Source: PALSA-243 sp963743705 (GTDB lineage: Bacteria; Acidobacteriota; Terriglobia; Bryobacterales; Bryobacteraceae). Taken from it: DNA of 64,000 nucleotides. Position 1 is the first letter of the stretch. Every line of letters begins with the position of its first letter. The stretch spans positions 496,001 through 560,000 of the forward strand of contig CAVUQS010000019.1 of the NCBI GenBank assembly GCA_963743705.1. Reading direction: 5' to 3'. This document shows positions 8,999 to 18,060 of this stretch, one piece after another. The translations under genes were made by a program, and so were the position numbers. Below the pieces are notes generated by a model. The model ran no database searches. It had not been told where the DNA came from and was given only the letters and a program-made list of their open reading frames with translations.

Positions 8999-9208
8999 AT
9001 GTTGCCGCTACTTTTCGCACAAGTATCGCCGGAAGACATTACGCTCGAAATGCAACGCCTGCAGCGTAACTACGAGTTTCTGAGCTACGGATTAATCGCA
9101 GCGTGGGTAATTCTGTTGGTCTACGTCCTGATGATGGTGGGGCGGCAGCGCAAACTCAGGAACGAAATTGCGCGGCTGCGGACGATGCTGGAAGAACGGA
9201 AGGCGTAG
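8999..9208 (+). CDS. ccmD: CcmD-like small membrane protein
   Basis: A 69-residue protein with one membrane helix (FLSYGLIAAWVILLVYVLMM) followed by a basic, coiled stretch. This layout, including the YGL-AAW core, is that of CcmD, which holds CcmABC together and helps release holo-CcmE. It starts eight bases after ccmC behind AGGAG and closes the operon. The call rests on layout and position because CcmD proteins conserve little sequence. Confidence 0.8.
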   Translation: MLPLLFAQVSPEDITLEMQRLQRNYEFLSYGLIAAWVILLVYVLMMVGRQRKLRNEIARLRTMLEERKA

Positions 9209-9213
9209 AGGCC

Positions 9214-10106
9214 CTAGCGCTGCTTCAGCGCTTCTAATTCCTCGAGCGTGCGCGGCCAGTCCTCGCGCAACAGGCGCGAGAGGCCGCGATCGGCGAGCAA
9301 CTTGCCGCCGGTCTGGCATGCCGGACAATAATTCGTCTCGTTCGACGCATAGCGAATACGCTGGATCTTCGATCCGCAGCGCGGGCACGGCTTGCCATAA
9401 CGGCCATGGACGGCCATTTCCTCGCGAAACGCGGTGACGCCCTCAGGAAATTTGCCGGCGGCCTCGGCGCGAAGGCGATCGGTCCATTCGATTAACGATT
9501 CACGCGTGGCGGCGTAGAGGTGCGCAATCTGTTCGTCCGTGAGTTTGAGCGTCATGGCGATGGGCGAAAGCTTCGCCTTGTGCAGAATCTCGTCGGAATA
9601 GGCGTTGCCGATGCCGCTGAAGAGATGCGGATCGGTTAACGAGCGCTTGAGGGTGTGGTTCGACGAGCGCAGCCCAGCGGCGAATTCTTCGAGTGACGCA
9701 TCGAGCGGTTCGATTCCACCCGCGGAGAGCGCGCGCAATCCGGCTTCGCCCTCAGCCATGCGAATGGCGGCGCGATGCTGCGTGCCGGCTTCGGTGAGCA
9801 CGAGAAATCCGTTCTCGAATTCGAACGCGGCGAGATTGCGGCCGCCGAGTTTTACTTTGGTCTTCCAATGCAGGCGGCCGGCTATCATCAGGTGGAACAC
9901 GAGCCACACGCCGTTCTCGAAGCCGATGGCGATCTGCTTGCCGACGCGGCGGATTTTGGTCACGCGCTGGCCCTCGGCCGCCGAAACAGGGGCGCGACGG
10001 AGCGCAGCAGAAAGGGGCCGCGGATTTGCGCGCGGATGAGCTTCTGGCCAACGATGCGCGTCTCCAGGGCTTCGATATATACGGCTACATCGGGAAGCTC
10101 GGGCAT
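9214..10106 (-). pseudogene. mutM: Formamidopyrimidine-DNA glycosylase (Fpg/MutM), one-base frameshift
   Basis: Fpg removes oxidised purines from DNA and nicks the abasic site. From the ATG at 10106 the protein begins MPELPDVAVYIEALE, with catalytic Pro2 and Glu3. The frame breaks near 9989-9992, where a run of four G (plus strand) would need five to keep the frame. After the break the rest follows in the next frame: the helix-two-turn-helix region, FSGIGNAYSDEIL, and a C-terminal zinc finger CPRC...CPAC. With one added base the product would be 297 residues, normal for the family. This is either a real pseudogene or a homopolymer error in the sequence. It is divergent from the EVE gene. Confidence 0.85.
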
Positions 10107-10131
10107 CGACTATTAGCTTATACTTACGCCG

Positions 10132-10542
10132 ATGGCCTATTTCCTCGCAAAATCCGAACCTGAAGTCTATTCCATCGACGATCTCGAGCGCGACAAGCGC
10201 ACTGTTTGGGATGGCGTGAAGAATCCGCAAGCGGTGAAGGCGATTCGCGAAATGAAACCGGGCGACCGCGTGTTTTTTTATCACTCGGGCGGCGTGTCGA
10301 GCGTGGTGGGCATCGCCCACGTGAAATCGGAAGCGCGTGACGACGCGAAGAATCCGAAATCGGCGGTGGTGGATTTGGAATTCGGCGGGCATCTGGAGCC
10401 GCCGACGTCGCTGTCGGAGATTAAGCAATCGAAGCTGTTTGACGATTGGGCGCTGGTGCGGCAAGGGCGGCTTTCGACGATGAAATGCCCGCAGCATTTT
10501 GTCGAATGGATGCGCAAGCGGTATCCGAAGGCGAAGATCTAG
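10132..10542 (+). CDS. EVE domain protein (PUA-like fold)
   Basis: The 136-residue protein is a single EVE domain, related to human thymocyte nuclear protein 1: it starts MAYFLAKSEPEVYSIDDL and contains the conserved WDGVKNPQA and GDRVFFYHSG segments. EVE domains bind modified cytosines or RNA modifications; the bacterial role is not settled. It begins 25 bases from divergent mutM, and its stop overlaps the stop of the convergent gene by a few bases. Confidence 0.93.
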   Translation: MAYFLAKSEPEVYSIDDLERDKRTVWDGVKNPQAVKAIREMKPGDRVFFYHSGGVSSVVGIAHVKSEARDDAKNPKSAVVDLEFGGHLEPPTSLSEIKQSKLFDDWALVRQGRLSTMKCPQHFVEWMRKRYPKAKI

Positions 10543-11972
10543 CGGCGGGCCGCCAGTTCCACGCAACTGCGCAGGCCGGTGTGCAGGAAGTACACGCCAT
10601 CGACCGAGTTGGGGACGTCGGGCAGAACGGCCGGGCTGGTTCTAGCGAGATCCTGGCAGGTTCGCTCGGCGAGATGTGCGACGCCATCCCAGATTTTGAG
10701 ATTGTGTTCGAGCGCGGCGAGTTGGAACGTGAGAATGGCGCACGCGGCGCCGATCGCGATGCGCGGGCGCACGGCTTCGAGCGACGCGGCGAAGATGAGC
10801 GCGAATCCCACGGACGGCAGGTAGAGAACACGGGATTTTTCGAGATCGGGGCCGATGCCGAGAAATTCGTGGACGGGGAGCGCAGCCAGCAAGAGGAATC
10901 CAACGGCGAAGGCTAGCTTACGGCGGTCCACGGTTGTGGCGGCCAGCACGGCGCCGGCGGCCATGGCTGCCAGCAGCATCGCGATGAGCCACCATTCGAG
11001 CGGATGACTCCAGTTAATGGGGAAATCGAGCGCGGCGGCGAGGCGCGCGGTGAGCGACTTGGTGGTGCGGAAGAAATCGAAGGTGAAGATGTAGGGCTGG
11101 TTGCTGCCGATGTTGCGATAGCCGCCGATGCCACCAACTAAGCGCCAGCGGTAGAGGAAGACGGCTGCGGTGAGGAGGAAGGGCGGGAGCGCGAGCCGCG
11201 GCCATTGCTTTCTGGGGACGCGATCGATGCAGAGGAGCAGGAGGAGGATGAGCGGATAGACGTAGGCGGATTCCTTCGAGAGCAGCGCGGCGAGGAGCGC
11301 GACGAGAGACCACGGGCTTTCATAGGTGAGCAGTGCGATGAGGAAGAAGAATGCGGCCCAGAGATCGAATTGCGCGGAGATCCAGGTGACGGCTTCGGGG
11401 CGTGAGCCGTGGAGAAGGAAGAGCAGCGCGTCGGCGAGAGCGATGGGCGGAGAGAAGTTGCGGCGGCGGGCGAAGGCGAAGACCAACAGGCTTACGGCTA
11501 CGTGCAAGAGGATTGAGAGCGTGTGCCAGCCCGCGCGGCTGAAGCCGGCGATGCGCGCTTCGGCGGCGTAGGCGATGAAGCCCATGGGGCGGAAGAAACG
11601 GTCAGTGGCGGGTTGGGTGAAGAGCGCGGCGAGATAGGTGGGCGTGGCGTGAATGGCGTGCGGGATGTGGTCGTAGTCGTCAGCGAGGAAGGGGAAGTTG
11701 AGGGTGCGGGCGTAGGCTAGGGCGGCGGCGATGGTTAGGGTGACGGCGACCAGGGTGATGGGGAATGTGCGGCTGGTCAACGCGGACTGGCGCGCTTTGC
11801 GCGCTGGACAGGCCAGGAGGCCTATCCCACTTAAGGCGAAGATGCCTTCGGCGTTCATGGGCGACGTGATGGGGACGCCGAGGTGGAACGGACCGAAGAT
11901 GGCGCGCGCGGCGAGCACTAGCGCGCTCAGAATGAGGGCGGCCCATAGGATGCCACGGGCCGCCGCGATCAA
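10539..11972 (-). CDS. Polytopic membrane protein, GT39/GT-C-like
   Basis: A 477-residue protein with about eleven hydrophobic helices. The first loop carries LADDYDHIPHAIHA, an acidic motif placed as the catalytic/metal-binding loop of GT-C glycosyltransferases, and RPEAVTWISAQFDL occurs further on. The start is a TTG preceded by GGGAG at good spacing, and it overlaps the stop of the GH3 gene upstream as TTGA, so the two are probably translationally coupled. It ends in a four-base overlap with the EVE gene on the other strand. Substrate unknown. Confidence 0.75.
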   Translation of the reverse strand: MIAAARGILWAALILSALVLAARAIFGPFHLGVPITSPMNAEGIFALSGIGLLACPARKARQSALTSRTFPITLVAVTLTIAAALAYARTLNFPFLADDYDHIPHAIHATPTYLAALFTQPATDRFFRPMGFIAYAAEARIAGFSRAGWHTLSILLHVAVSLLVFAFARRRNFSPPIALADALLFLLHGSRPEAVTWISAQFDLWAAFFFLIALLTYESPWSLVALLAALLSKESAYVYPLILLLLLCIDRVPRKQWPRLALPPFLLTAAVFLYRWRLVGGIGGYRNIGSNQPYIFTFDFFRTTKSLTARLAAALDFPINWSHPLEWWLIAMLLAAMAAGAVLAATTVDRRKLAFAVGFLLLAALPVHEFLGIGPDLEKSRVLYLPSVGFALIFAASLEAVRPRIAIGAACAILTFQLAALEHNLKIWDGVAHLAERTCQDLARTSPAVLPDVPNSVDGVYFLHTGLRSCVELAARR

Positions 11973-14632
11973 TTCAGCTCCCGCGTTCCGTTAACGCGTA
12001 CGCTCGCGTTTTGGGCGCCGACGGTTATGTGGAACTCGCCGGGCTGGACGACGTGCTTTCCCGCGGCGTTGGCGGAAGAAAGCTGGCGCGGCTCGAGTTG
12101 GAACGTCACTGTCCTGCGCTCGGCAGGCTGAAGCGCGATGCGTTCGAAACCTTCGAGTGAGCGAATCGGCGCTCCGGGCGCGTCGGGCGCCTTCAAATAG
12201 AGCTGTACCACGTCTTCGCCCGCGAGCTTGCCGGTGTTTTCCACTTCGACTGTCACTGTCACTTTGTCTCCGGCATTGACCACCGCGGGCGCACGCAGAT
12301 TGCGGTACGCGAACGTAGTGTAGCTCAGGCCATAGCCGAACGGAAAGAGCGGCTCGCCGCTGAAATAGCGGTAGGTGCGGCCCTTCATGTTGTAGTCGGT
12401 GAAGGGCGGGAGTTGCGAGGCCGATTGGTAGAACGTGACGGGAAGGCGTCCGGCGGGGTTGTAGTCGCCGAACAGCACGTCGGCCACGGCGACGCCGCCG
12501 GCCTGTCCGGGATACCAGGCTTCGACGATGGCGGGGACGTGCGCCCGAGCCCAATTGACGGAGACCGCGCTGCCGTTCATCAATACGAGCGTGGTGGGTT
12601 TGCCGAGAGCAACAACGCGCTCCATGAGATCCTGCTGCGCGCGCGGGATGTCAAGCGAAACGCGATCGCCGCCGGAGAAGCCTTCCACGGGCACTTTCAT
12701 CTCTTCGCCTTCGAGGCGCGGGGAGAGGCCGAGCACGAGCACGACGGAATCGGCGGCTTTGACTGCGGCTTCGGTTTCCTTCCAACGCGCGGCAGGGTCG
12801 ACGGGGCGAGACCACACGAGTTGGATATCGGCGTCGTTCAGATACTCGTGGTAATCGAGGCGTATGGCGTAAGCCTTCCCGGCTTCGAGCGTGACTTGCT
12901 CATAGCGGTAGGAATGCTCGTGGATGTTGTTGAAATCGACGATGCGCTTGCCGTCGAGGTAGAGCTCGAAGGCGTTCATGCCGATGGCGCCGAGCTGATA
13001 GGTTCCGGTGACGGGCGCGACCAGAAAGCCGCTCCAGCGAACGCCGAAATCGTCGTCTTTCAGGCGGGGTTCGGGCGAGGCATCCAGCCAATGGAAATCG
13101 ACCTTGGGATCGATGCGCGTGAACAGCGGTTTGGGATTGCTTGGAACCTCGCCGACTAACTTCCCGGAATTGGGATAGGTGAGCTCGCGCGGCTGATGCT
13201 GTTTGCCATCGAAGTTGGCGGAGGAATAATACTCGCCGGTGAGGCCGTTGCGCTTGCCGGCATCGTTCGAAGTGAGGAGCGCGGAGGACGGCACGACTTC
13301 GAAGCTGGGCATGTTCTCGGCAAGATCGCTGCCGCGGGCGTAGATGATTTTCGCGTTGGGCAGCTTATGGCGAATGCCCTCGAGCGGCGTGATGGGCGCG
13401 GCGGGATCGCCGTTGTAGTTGCCGGTGAGAGCGTCGAGATCGTCGGCGTCCGGGCCGATGACGGCGATGGTCTTTATGGTTTTGGGGAGCGGCAACGCGT
13501 GGTTATCGTTCTTCAGCAGCACGATGGATTTGCGCGCGGCCTCGAGCGCAAGCTGGCGGTGCGCGGGGCTGCCGTTGACGCTGAGCGGGATCTGCGCGTA
13601 CTTGACCATGGCGGGGGGATCGAACATGCCGAGGCGGAAGCGCGCGGTGAACAGGCGGCGCAGAGGTTGATTGAGGTCGGATTCTTTCAGAACGCCTTGT
13701 TTGACAGCGGACTGGAGCGCTTCGTATTCCACGCCGCAATTGAGATCGGTTCCGGCCTGGATGGCTTTGCCCACGCCCACTTCAGCGGTGGGCGAGAACT
13801 TGTGATGGAGGTAGATATCGCCGATGGCGCCGCAATCGGAAACCACGTAGCCGGTGAAGCCCCACTGCTTCCGCAGGATGTCTTCGAGCAGAGGAGTGTT
13901 GGCGCAGGCGGGCGCGCCATCCACGCTGTTATAGGCGCACATCACAGATTGCGCGTGGCCGTCGCGAATGGCGGCTTCGAACTGCGGCAGGTAGGTGTCG
14001 CGCAGGTCGCGCTCGTCAATGACGGCGTCGAAGGTGTGACGCTCGGATTCGGGTCCGCTGTGCACGGCGTAATGCTTGGCGGTGGCGACGGTCTTGAGAT
14101 ATTTCGGGTCGTCGCCCTGCAGACCTTTGATGAACTGCACGGCCATGCGGCCAGTGAGGTAGGGATCTTCGCCGTACGTTTCCATGCCGCGGCCCCAGCG
14201 CGGATCGCGGAAGATGTTGATGTTGGGCGTCCAGAAGGTCAGTCCTTCGTAGATGGCGCGCTTGCCGCGGCGTACGAAATCGTTATTCTTGGCGCGGGCT
14301 TCATCGGAAATGGCGGTGGCCGCGCGGAAGATGAGGTCTTTGTCCCAGGTGGCGGCGAGGCCGATGGTTTCGGGGAAGACCGTGGCGCGCCCGGCGCGGG
14401 CGACGCCGTGGAGGCACTCGTTCCACCAGTTGTAGGCCGGGACGCCGAGCCGCGGGATGGCGGCGGAATCGTTCATGAGCTGCGAGACCTTCTCTTCGAG
14501 CGTCATGCGCGAGAGGAGATCGGTGACGCGAGAATCGAGCGGGGCCGAAGGATTCTGATACGTGGGCGTCTGGGCGGCGAGGGCCAGCGACGTCAGCGCG
14601 AACGCGGCGGCGAACTTGGCGGAAAGGTGCAT
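11969..14632 (-). CDS. Secreted glycoside hydrolase family 3 enzyme with PA14 domain
   Basis: GH3 enzymes cleave beta-glucosides or beta-xylosides with retention. I start at the ATG at 14632, giving a clean signal peptide MHLSAKFAAAFALTSLALAA and 887 residues; a TTG seven codons upstream is possible. The N-terminal TIM barrel has WWNECLHGVAR, KHYAVHSGPESERHTFDA and the nucleophile region GYVVSDCGAIGDI. A PA14-type insertion lies about residues 480-630 (GLTGEYYSSANFDG). The second alpha/beta domain and a C-terminal fibronectin-III-like domain (PFGYGLSYTTFAY) follow. This order is typical of beta-glucosidase/xylosidase subfamilies acting on plant polysaccharide fragments; substrate cannot be fixed by eye. 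Confidence 0.94.
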   Translation of the reverse strand: MHLSAKFAAAFALTSLALAAQTPTYQNPSAPLDSRVTDLLSRMTLEEKVSQLMNDSAAIPRLGVPAYNWWNECLHGVARAGRATVFPETIGLAATWDKDLIFRAATAISDEARAKNNDFVRRGKRAIYEGLTFWTPNINIFRDPRWGRGMETYGEDPYLTGRMAVQFIKGLQGDDPKYLKTVATAKHYAVHSGPESERHTFDAVIDERDLRDTYLPQFEAAIRDGHAQSVMCAYNSVDGAPACANTPLLEDILRKQWGFTGYVVSDCGAIGDIYLHHKFSPTAEVGVGKAIQAGTDLNCGVEYEALQSAVKQGVLKESDLNQPLRRLFTARFRLGMFDPPAMVKYAQIPLSVNGSPAHRQLALEAARKSIVLLKNDNHALPLPKTIKTIAVIGPDADDLDALTGNYNGDPAAPITPLEGIRHKLPNAKIIYARGSDLAENMPSFEVVPSSALLTSNDAGKRNGLTGEYYSSANFDGKQHQPRELTYPNSGKLVGEVPSNPKPLFTRIDPKVDFHWLDASPEPRLKDDDFGVRWSGFLVAPVTGTYQLGAIGMNAFELYLDGKRIVDFNNIHEHSYRYEQVTLEAGKAYAIRLDYHEYLNDADIQLVWSRPVDPAARWKETEAAVKAADSVVLVLGLSPRLEGEEMKVPVEGFSGGDRVSLDIPRAQQDLMERVVALGKPTTLVLMNGSAVSVNWARAHVPAIVEAWYPGQAGGVAVADVLFGDYNPAGRLPVTFYQSASQLPPFTDYNMKGRTYRYFSGEPLFPFGYGLSYTTFAYRNLRAPAVVNAGDKVTVTVEVENTGKLAGEDVVQLYLKAPDAPGAPIRSLEGFERIALQPAERRTVTFQLEPRQLSSANAAGKHVVQPGEFHITVGAQNASVRVNGTRELN

Positions 14633-14660
14633 CTTTGTTGTTGTATCAAACAATATGGGT

Positions 14661-14698
14661 TGGGCGCTCGGCGTCTTTCGGACAAGACGCTGCGCCCA
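14661..14698 (-). other. Long hairpin adjoining the tRNA-like element
   Basis: TGGGCGC (14661-14667) pairs with GCGCCCA (14692-14698), and inside it GCGTCTT (14671-14677) pairs with AAGACGC (14684-14690). This makes a 14-bp stem with a small asymmetric bulge and a six-base loop. It has no T-run, so it is not a plain intrinsic terminator. It overlaps the place where the 3' acceptor strand of the tRNA-like element should be, and lies in the leader of the GH3 gene. Confidence 0.7.
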
Positions 14699-14760
14699 GG
14701 GAATCGAACCCCGACGGCGCGATTAACAGCCGCGTGCTTTACCGGTTGAGCTAGATCGGA
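14687..14760 (-). pseudogene. tRNA-Asn(GTT)-like sequence with unpaired acceptor stem
   Basis: Read on the minus strand, TAGCTCAACCGGTA forms the D arm, a CGCGG/TCGCG stem carries the loop CTGTTAA with anticodon GTT (Asn), and CGGGG-TTCGATT-CCCTG forms a T arm. The acceptor halves do not pair, however: the 5' side is TCCGATC and the seven bases after the T arm are GGCGCAG. No CCA is encoded, and the D stem has one mismatch. A working tRNA needs the acceptor stem, so I call this degenerate or misassembled. Confidence 0.6.
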
Positions 14761-14856
14761 AGAACAGTCTACTCCGAAGCGTTGTTACATGTGGAGGTTC
14801 GCACAACTCAGGGGAGACCGCCGAAAATTCTGAGCGATCATACCAATAGAGGTGAT

Positions 14857-16088
14857 ATGAACGCAGCGAAGATAGCGATTGCGGGCGGTGGGATTGTGGC
14901 GGGTTATGCGGCAAGACAATTGGTTGAGCTGGGCCTGAAATCCGGCGAGCTTGCGATCCTATCCGCGGATTCCGTAGTTCCGTACGAGCGGCCGCCGCTT
15001 TCGAAGGGATTCCTGGCGGGGAAAGAGACCGAAGACGGCATCCGGGTCAATCAGCAAAGCTTCTACCCGGAGCACGGGATCGAGGTGAAGTTAGGCTGCA
15101 CGATTTCGGGAGTCGACGCCGCGCGCAAGCGGCTAAAGCTGGCTTCGGGCGATGAGTTCGGGTTCGAAAAGCTGATACTGGCGACGGGCTCCGTGCCGCG
15201 GCAACTCGATGCGCCGGGCGCGAAACTGGGCAACGTGCTTTATCTGCGGTCGTTGAGCGATGCGAAGAAGATCCAAAAAAGCGCGGCGGGCGTGAAACAG
15301 GCGGTGGTGATCGGCGGCGGATTTATTGGGATGGAAGTGGCTTCGGTGCTGGCGCAGAAGGGCATCGAAGTGACGATTGTCCTGCGCGAGGAGCGTATCT
15401 GGCAGGCGTTTTTCACGCCGGAGATGTCGCGGTTCTTCGAGGGCTACTATGCGGCGCGGGGAGTGCGGTTCATCAGGAATGCGGCGATCCAGGAATTGAA
15501 AGGCGACGACGCGGTGAGCTCGGCGGTTTTGGGCGATGGCCAGGCAGTCGCCATGCCAGATGGTGGTAGCGGGCATCGGAGCGAAGCCGGCGCTCGATAT
15601 GCTGACGGGCAGCGGCATCGAGACAGGCAACGGCGTGATGGTGAATGAGTATCTTCGAGACCAACCAGGCCGGCATTCTGGCGGCGGGAGATATCGTGAG
15701 TTATCCCGACACGCTGTTCGGCAAGCGCCGGCGAGTGGAACATTGGGATAACGCGGTGACGCAGGGGCAGTATTGCGCCAAGGCACTAATGGGCGAGCGC
15801 ACGCCGTTCCGGCACGTGCCGTATTTCTTTTCGGATGTGTTCGATCTCTCTTATGAGTTTTGGGGAGATGCGGCGGATGCGGAAGAAACCGTGCATCGCG
15901 GCGATGTGGCGAGCAGCAGCTTCAGCGTTTGGTGGCTGCGCGGACAGCGCGTGGTGGCGGCGTTTACGATGGGCCGGCCAGACGAAGAGCGCGACGTGGC
16001 GCCGAAGTGGATCGAAGCGAAGCAGAAGGTATCGGCGGCGAAATTGGAGAACGCGTCGCAATCGATTGCGGGCGCAACGGAGGCTTAA
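14857..16088 (+). pseudogene. FAD/NAD(P)-dependent ferredoxin-reductase-like oxidoreductase, two frameshifts
   Basis: The N-terminal part (from ATG 14857, RBS AGAGG) has an FAD-binding IAIAGGGIVAGYAARQL, the PYERPPLSKGFLAGK segment of ferredoxin/rubredoxin reductases and AIF-like proteins, and an NAD-binding VVIGGGFIGMEVASVLA. Near 15548-15553 the frame shifts by one extra base. The stretch CQMVVAGIGAKPALDML continues in the second frame to about 15650, where a second extra base moves it to a third frame with NQAGILAAGDI, the second FAD motif. The C-terminal dimerisation domain then runs to 16088. Removing one base at each site restores one protein of about 410 residues. Either decay or base-calling error. 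Confidence 0.85.
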
Positions 16089-16094
16089 GACGCG

Positions 16095-17960
16095 TCAGGC
16101 TTGGGCGTGCGTCCGGAAGGGTTCGGCCGCTTCGTGCGAGGCGCTGACCTCTACTGTGGCGAGCAGCGTTGTCCCGCTGCCCGGCTGGCTGGTCAACTCC
16201 AGATGGCCGTGGACAAGCCAGATGCGCTCTTCCATGCTTCGCAGCCCGAGCCCTCCCTTGGCGTAGGCCTTTTCGACTTCAAAACCGGCGCCGTCGTCCG
16301 AGACCATCAGCCGGAGCACGTTTCCGGACTTGGTGAGACTGACCCGCGCCTGAGTGGGGCGCGCGTGTTTGGCGGCGTTGCGCAGCGATTCCTGGGCGAT
16401 CCGGTAGAGGCATAGGGCAACATCGGGCGCGACTGAATCTTCGCAGTGGTTTTCGAATGCAACCGGTATGGAGGTGACAGCGCTGAACTCCTCGCAATGC
16501 GATTTCAATGCGGGTCCCAGCCCAAAGAGCTCGAGCATGCCGGGATGAAGTTCATGCGAGATGTGGCGGAGGCCGTCAGACAGCGCCGCCAAGCGGCTTT
16601 GCACGCTCGCGAGTTCGCCGCGCATTTCGGACGAAGCCGGAATACCGCGCTTGATATTGCTCAGTGAAATGCCAAGGTCGGCCACTTGCTGGTTCAGATC
16701 GTCGTGAAGCTCGCGCGCAATCCGTGTGCGTTCCTCTTCCTGGGCATCGATGAGTTGTCCGCTCAATCGGCGCAGGGAATGTTCAGATTCCCGCAGACGC
16801 GCGTTGCGGTCTTCCAAAAGCGCTTCGGCCTTCTTCCGCCGCCGGCGCTGGATAAGCAGAAACGCGATCAGCGCACTCTCCAGCCCGATGAATGACGACA
16901 CGCCCAACACCAGCTGCCGATGAAGCTGCCAGAAGGATGGTTCCCGATTTAGTAGAAGGCTGCCGGGCGGAACGCGATCTGGGTCGATCTTCCAACGTTG
17001 GAGCTGTTGTGCGTCGAAGACATACGGGTATTTCGGCTTGGATTGTTGAATGGGAATACTCGCTGCCTTCTCGCCTGAGAGCACGCGGCGAACGATTTCA
17101 ATGGCCATCGGGAAGCGCCGATCGTCCTCTTCCGTAGAACGGCCTCCGACAAATCCACTCCTGGCGGTAAACCCGAAGAGCGGCGCATTCGCGCTCTTGC
17201 TTACTAGATCCAGCATCTCGGAGCCGCTAACGTTCTCGCCGGCGACATCGCGGGATAGAGCATGGACAAAAACGATGGTGTGAGGCTTGAGATGGTTCAG
17301 CTCCCGCAGGATGGCGAGCATCGGCAACCCGGTCAAATAGCGGAAGTGGACTCTCAGGGGCAGCCGATCGAAGATCAAACGATCGTGTTGAAGCCAAAAC
17401 TGGTCGTGTTCAGAACCCGCCAGAACCGTCACTTCGGTTGTGTCCGGCTGCAATTGAAGCGCGACTTCGACCGTGCCGCGCACGTCATCGAAATGCGTCA
17501 CGCCGGTGAATCCGGGCGGGAGATGCAGCCCATCGAGGCGGCTCTGTTCCACGCCGGCGAACACAACCGGGGCCCCGCCAAAGATCCCGGCGCCGTGCCG
17601 GACCGCAAAGCTCAGGGCGCCAAAGCCGACCGCAAGCACGGCATCTACCTTCCGAGAAGCGTACTTTGAGCGAAGGTACTGAGTCACGGACTCTTCGAGG
17701 CTGGAGTTCTCGAAACGGGCGGCGCCCAGATACTCCTGCGAGAAGAGCGCATCGCGATTAATCGCTGCCGATTCGATTGCCGCCTCAAGCGCGCTCGCAC
17801 TTGGCGCAACGCTGTTCTCGGAAGGAAGCAGGACCGCTACATGATATTTCTTAAGATCTTGTCCGCTAAGCGGGGATCCGGGCCAAAACATGGCCACAAG
17901 GAGGGCAGCGAGCGGCCATGACGACGCCGTTCGGGCCGACGCTCGAGGTTCAGGCGACAT
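16095..17960 (-). CDS. Sensor histidine kinase with periplasmic ABC-substrate-binding-like domain
   Basis: A 621-residue membrane kinase. After an N-terminal signal anchor comes a periplasmic domain of about 300 residues with the fold signature of ABC-type substrate-binding proteins (YHVAVLLPSENS, DAVLAVGFGALSFAV, PVVFAGVEQSRLDGL). One membrane helix near residue 360 leads to a coiled linker and a HisKA_3 domain with the phosphoacceptor His in RIARELHDDLNQQ. The HATPase has the N-box ESLRNAAKHARPTQ and G boxes DDGAGF and GGLGLRSMEER. It belongs to the NarL/DegS-type group, and the divergent NarL-type regulator at 18061 is the obvious partner. The bound ligand is unknown. Confidence 0.9.
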   Translation of the reverse strand: MSPEPRASARTASSWPLAALLVAMFWPGSPLSGQDLKKYHVAVLLPSENSVAPSASALEAAIESAAINRDALFSQEYLGAARFENSSLEESVTQYLRSKYASRKVDAVLAVGFGALSFAVRHGAGIFGGAPVVFAGVEQSRLDGLHLPPGFTGVTHFDDVRGTVEVALQLQPDTTEVTVLAGSEHDQFWLQHDRLIFDRLPLRVHFRYLTGLPMLAILRELNHLKPHTIVFVHALSRDVAGENVSGSEMLDLVSKSANAPLFGFTARSGFVGGRSTEEDDRRFPMAIEIVRRVLSGEKAASIPIQQSKPKYPYVFDAQQLQRWKIDPDRVPPGSLLLNREPSFWQLHRQLVLGVSSFIGLESALIAFLLIQRRRRKKAEALLEDRNARLRESEHSLRRLSGQLIDAQEEERTRIARELHDDLNQQVADLGISLSNIKRGIPASSEMRGELASVQSRLAALSDGLRHISHELHPGMLELFGLGPALKSHCEEFSAVTSIPVAFENHCEDSVAPDVALCLYRIAQESLRNAAKHARPTQARVSLTKSGNVLRLMVSDDGAGFEVEKAYAKGGLGLRSMEERIWLVHGHLELTSQPGSGTTLLATVEVSASHEAAEPFRTHAQA

Positions 17961-18060
17961 GGCGCCAACAAGCTTACCTCAATCGCAAACGATTCCAAAG
18001 ACGCACTTGTTAACCAGCGAACCGAGAGATAATAGGACTTCGATCCCACAAAGAGCCCAA

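Noticed and set aside
13196..14749. Long open frame opposite the GH3 gene (and similar long antisense frames at 3083-4105, 43234-44850, 50956-52857, 60398-62107)
   Set aside because: Their sequences are low-complexity in Arg/Gly/His and lack domains, and each lies wholly opposite a gene with clear family motifs. They reflect high-GC codon use.
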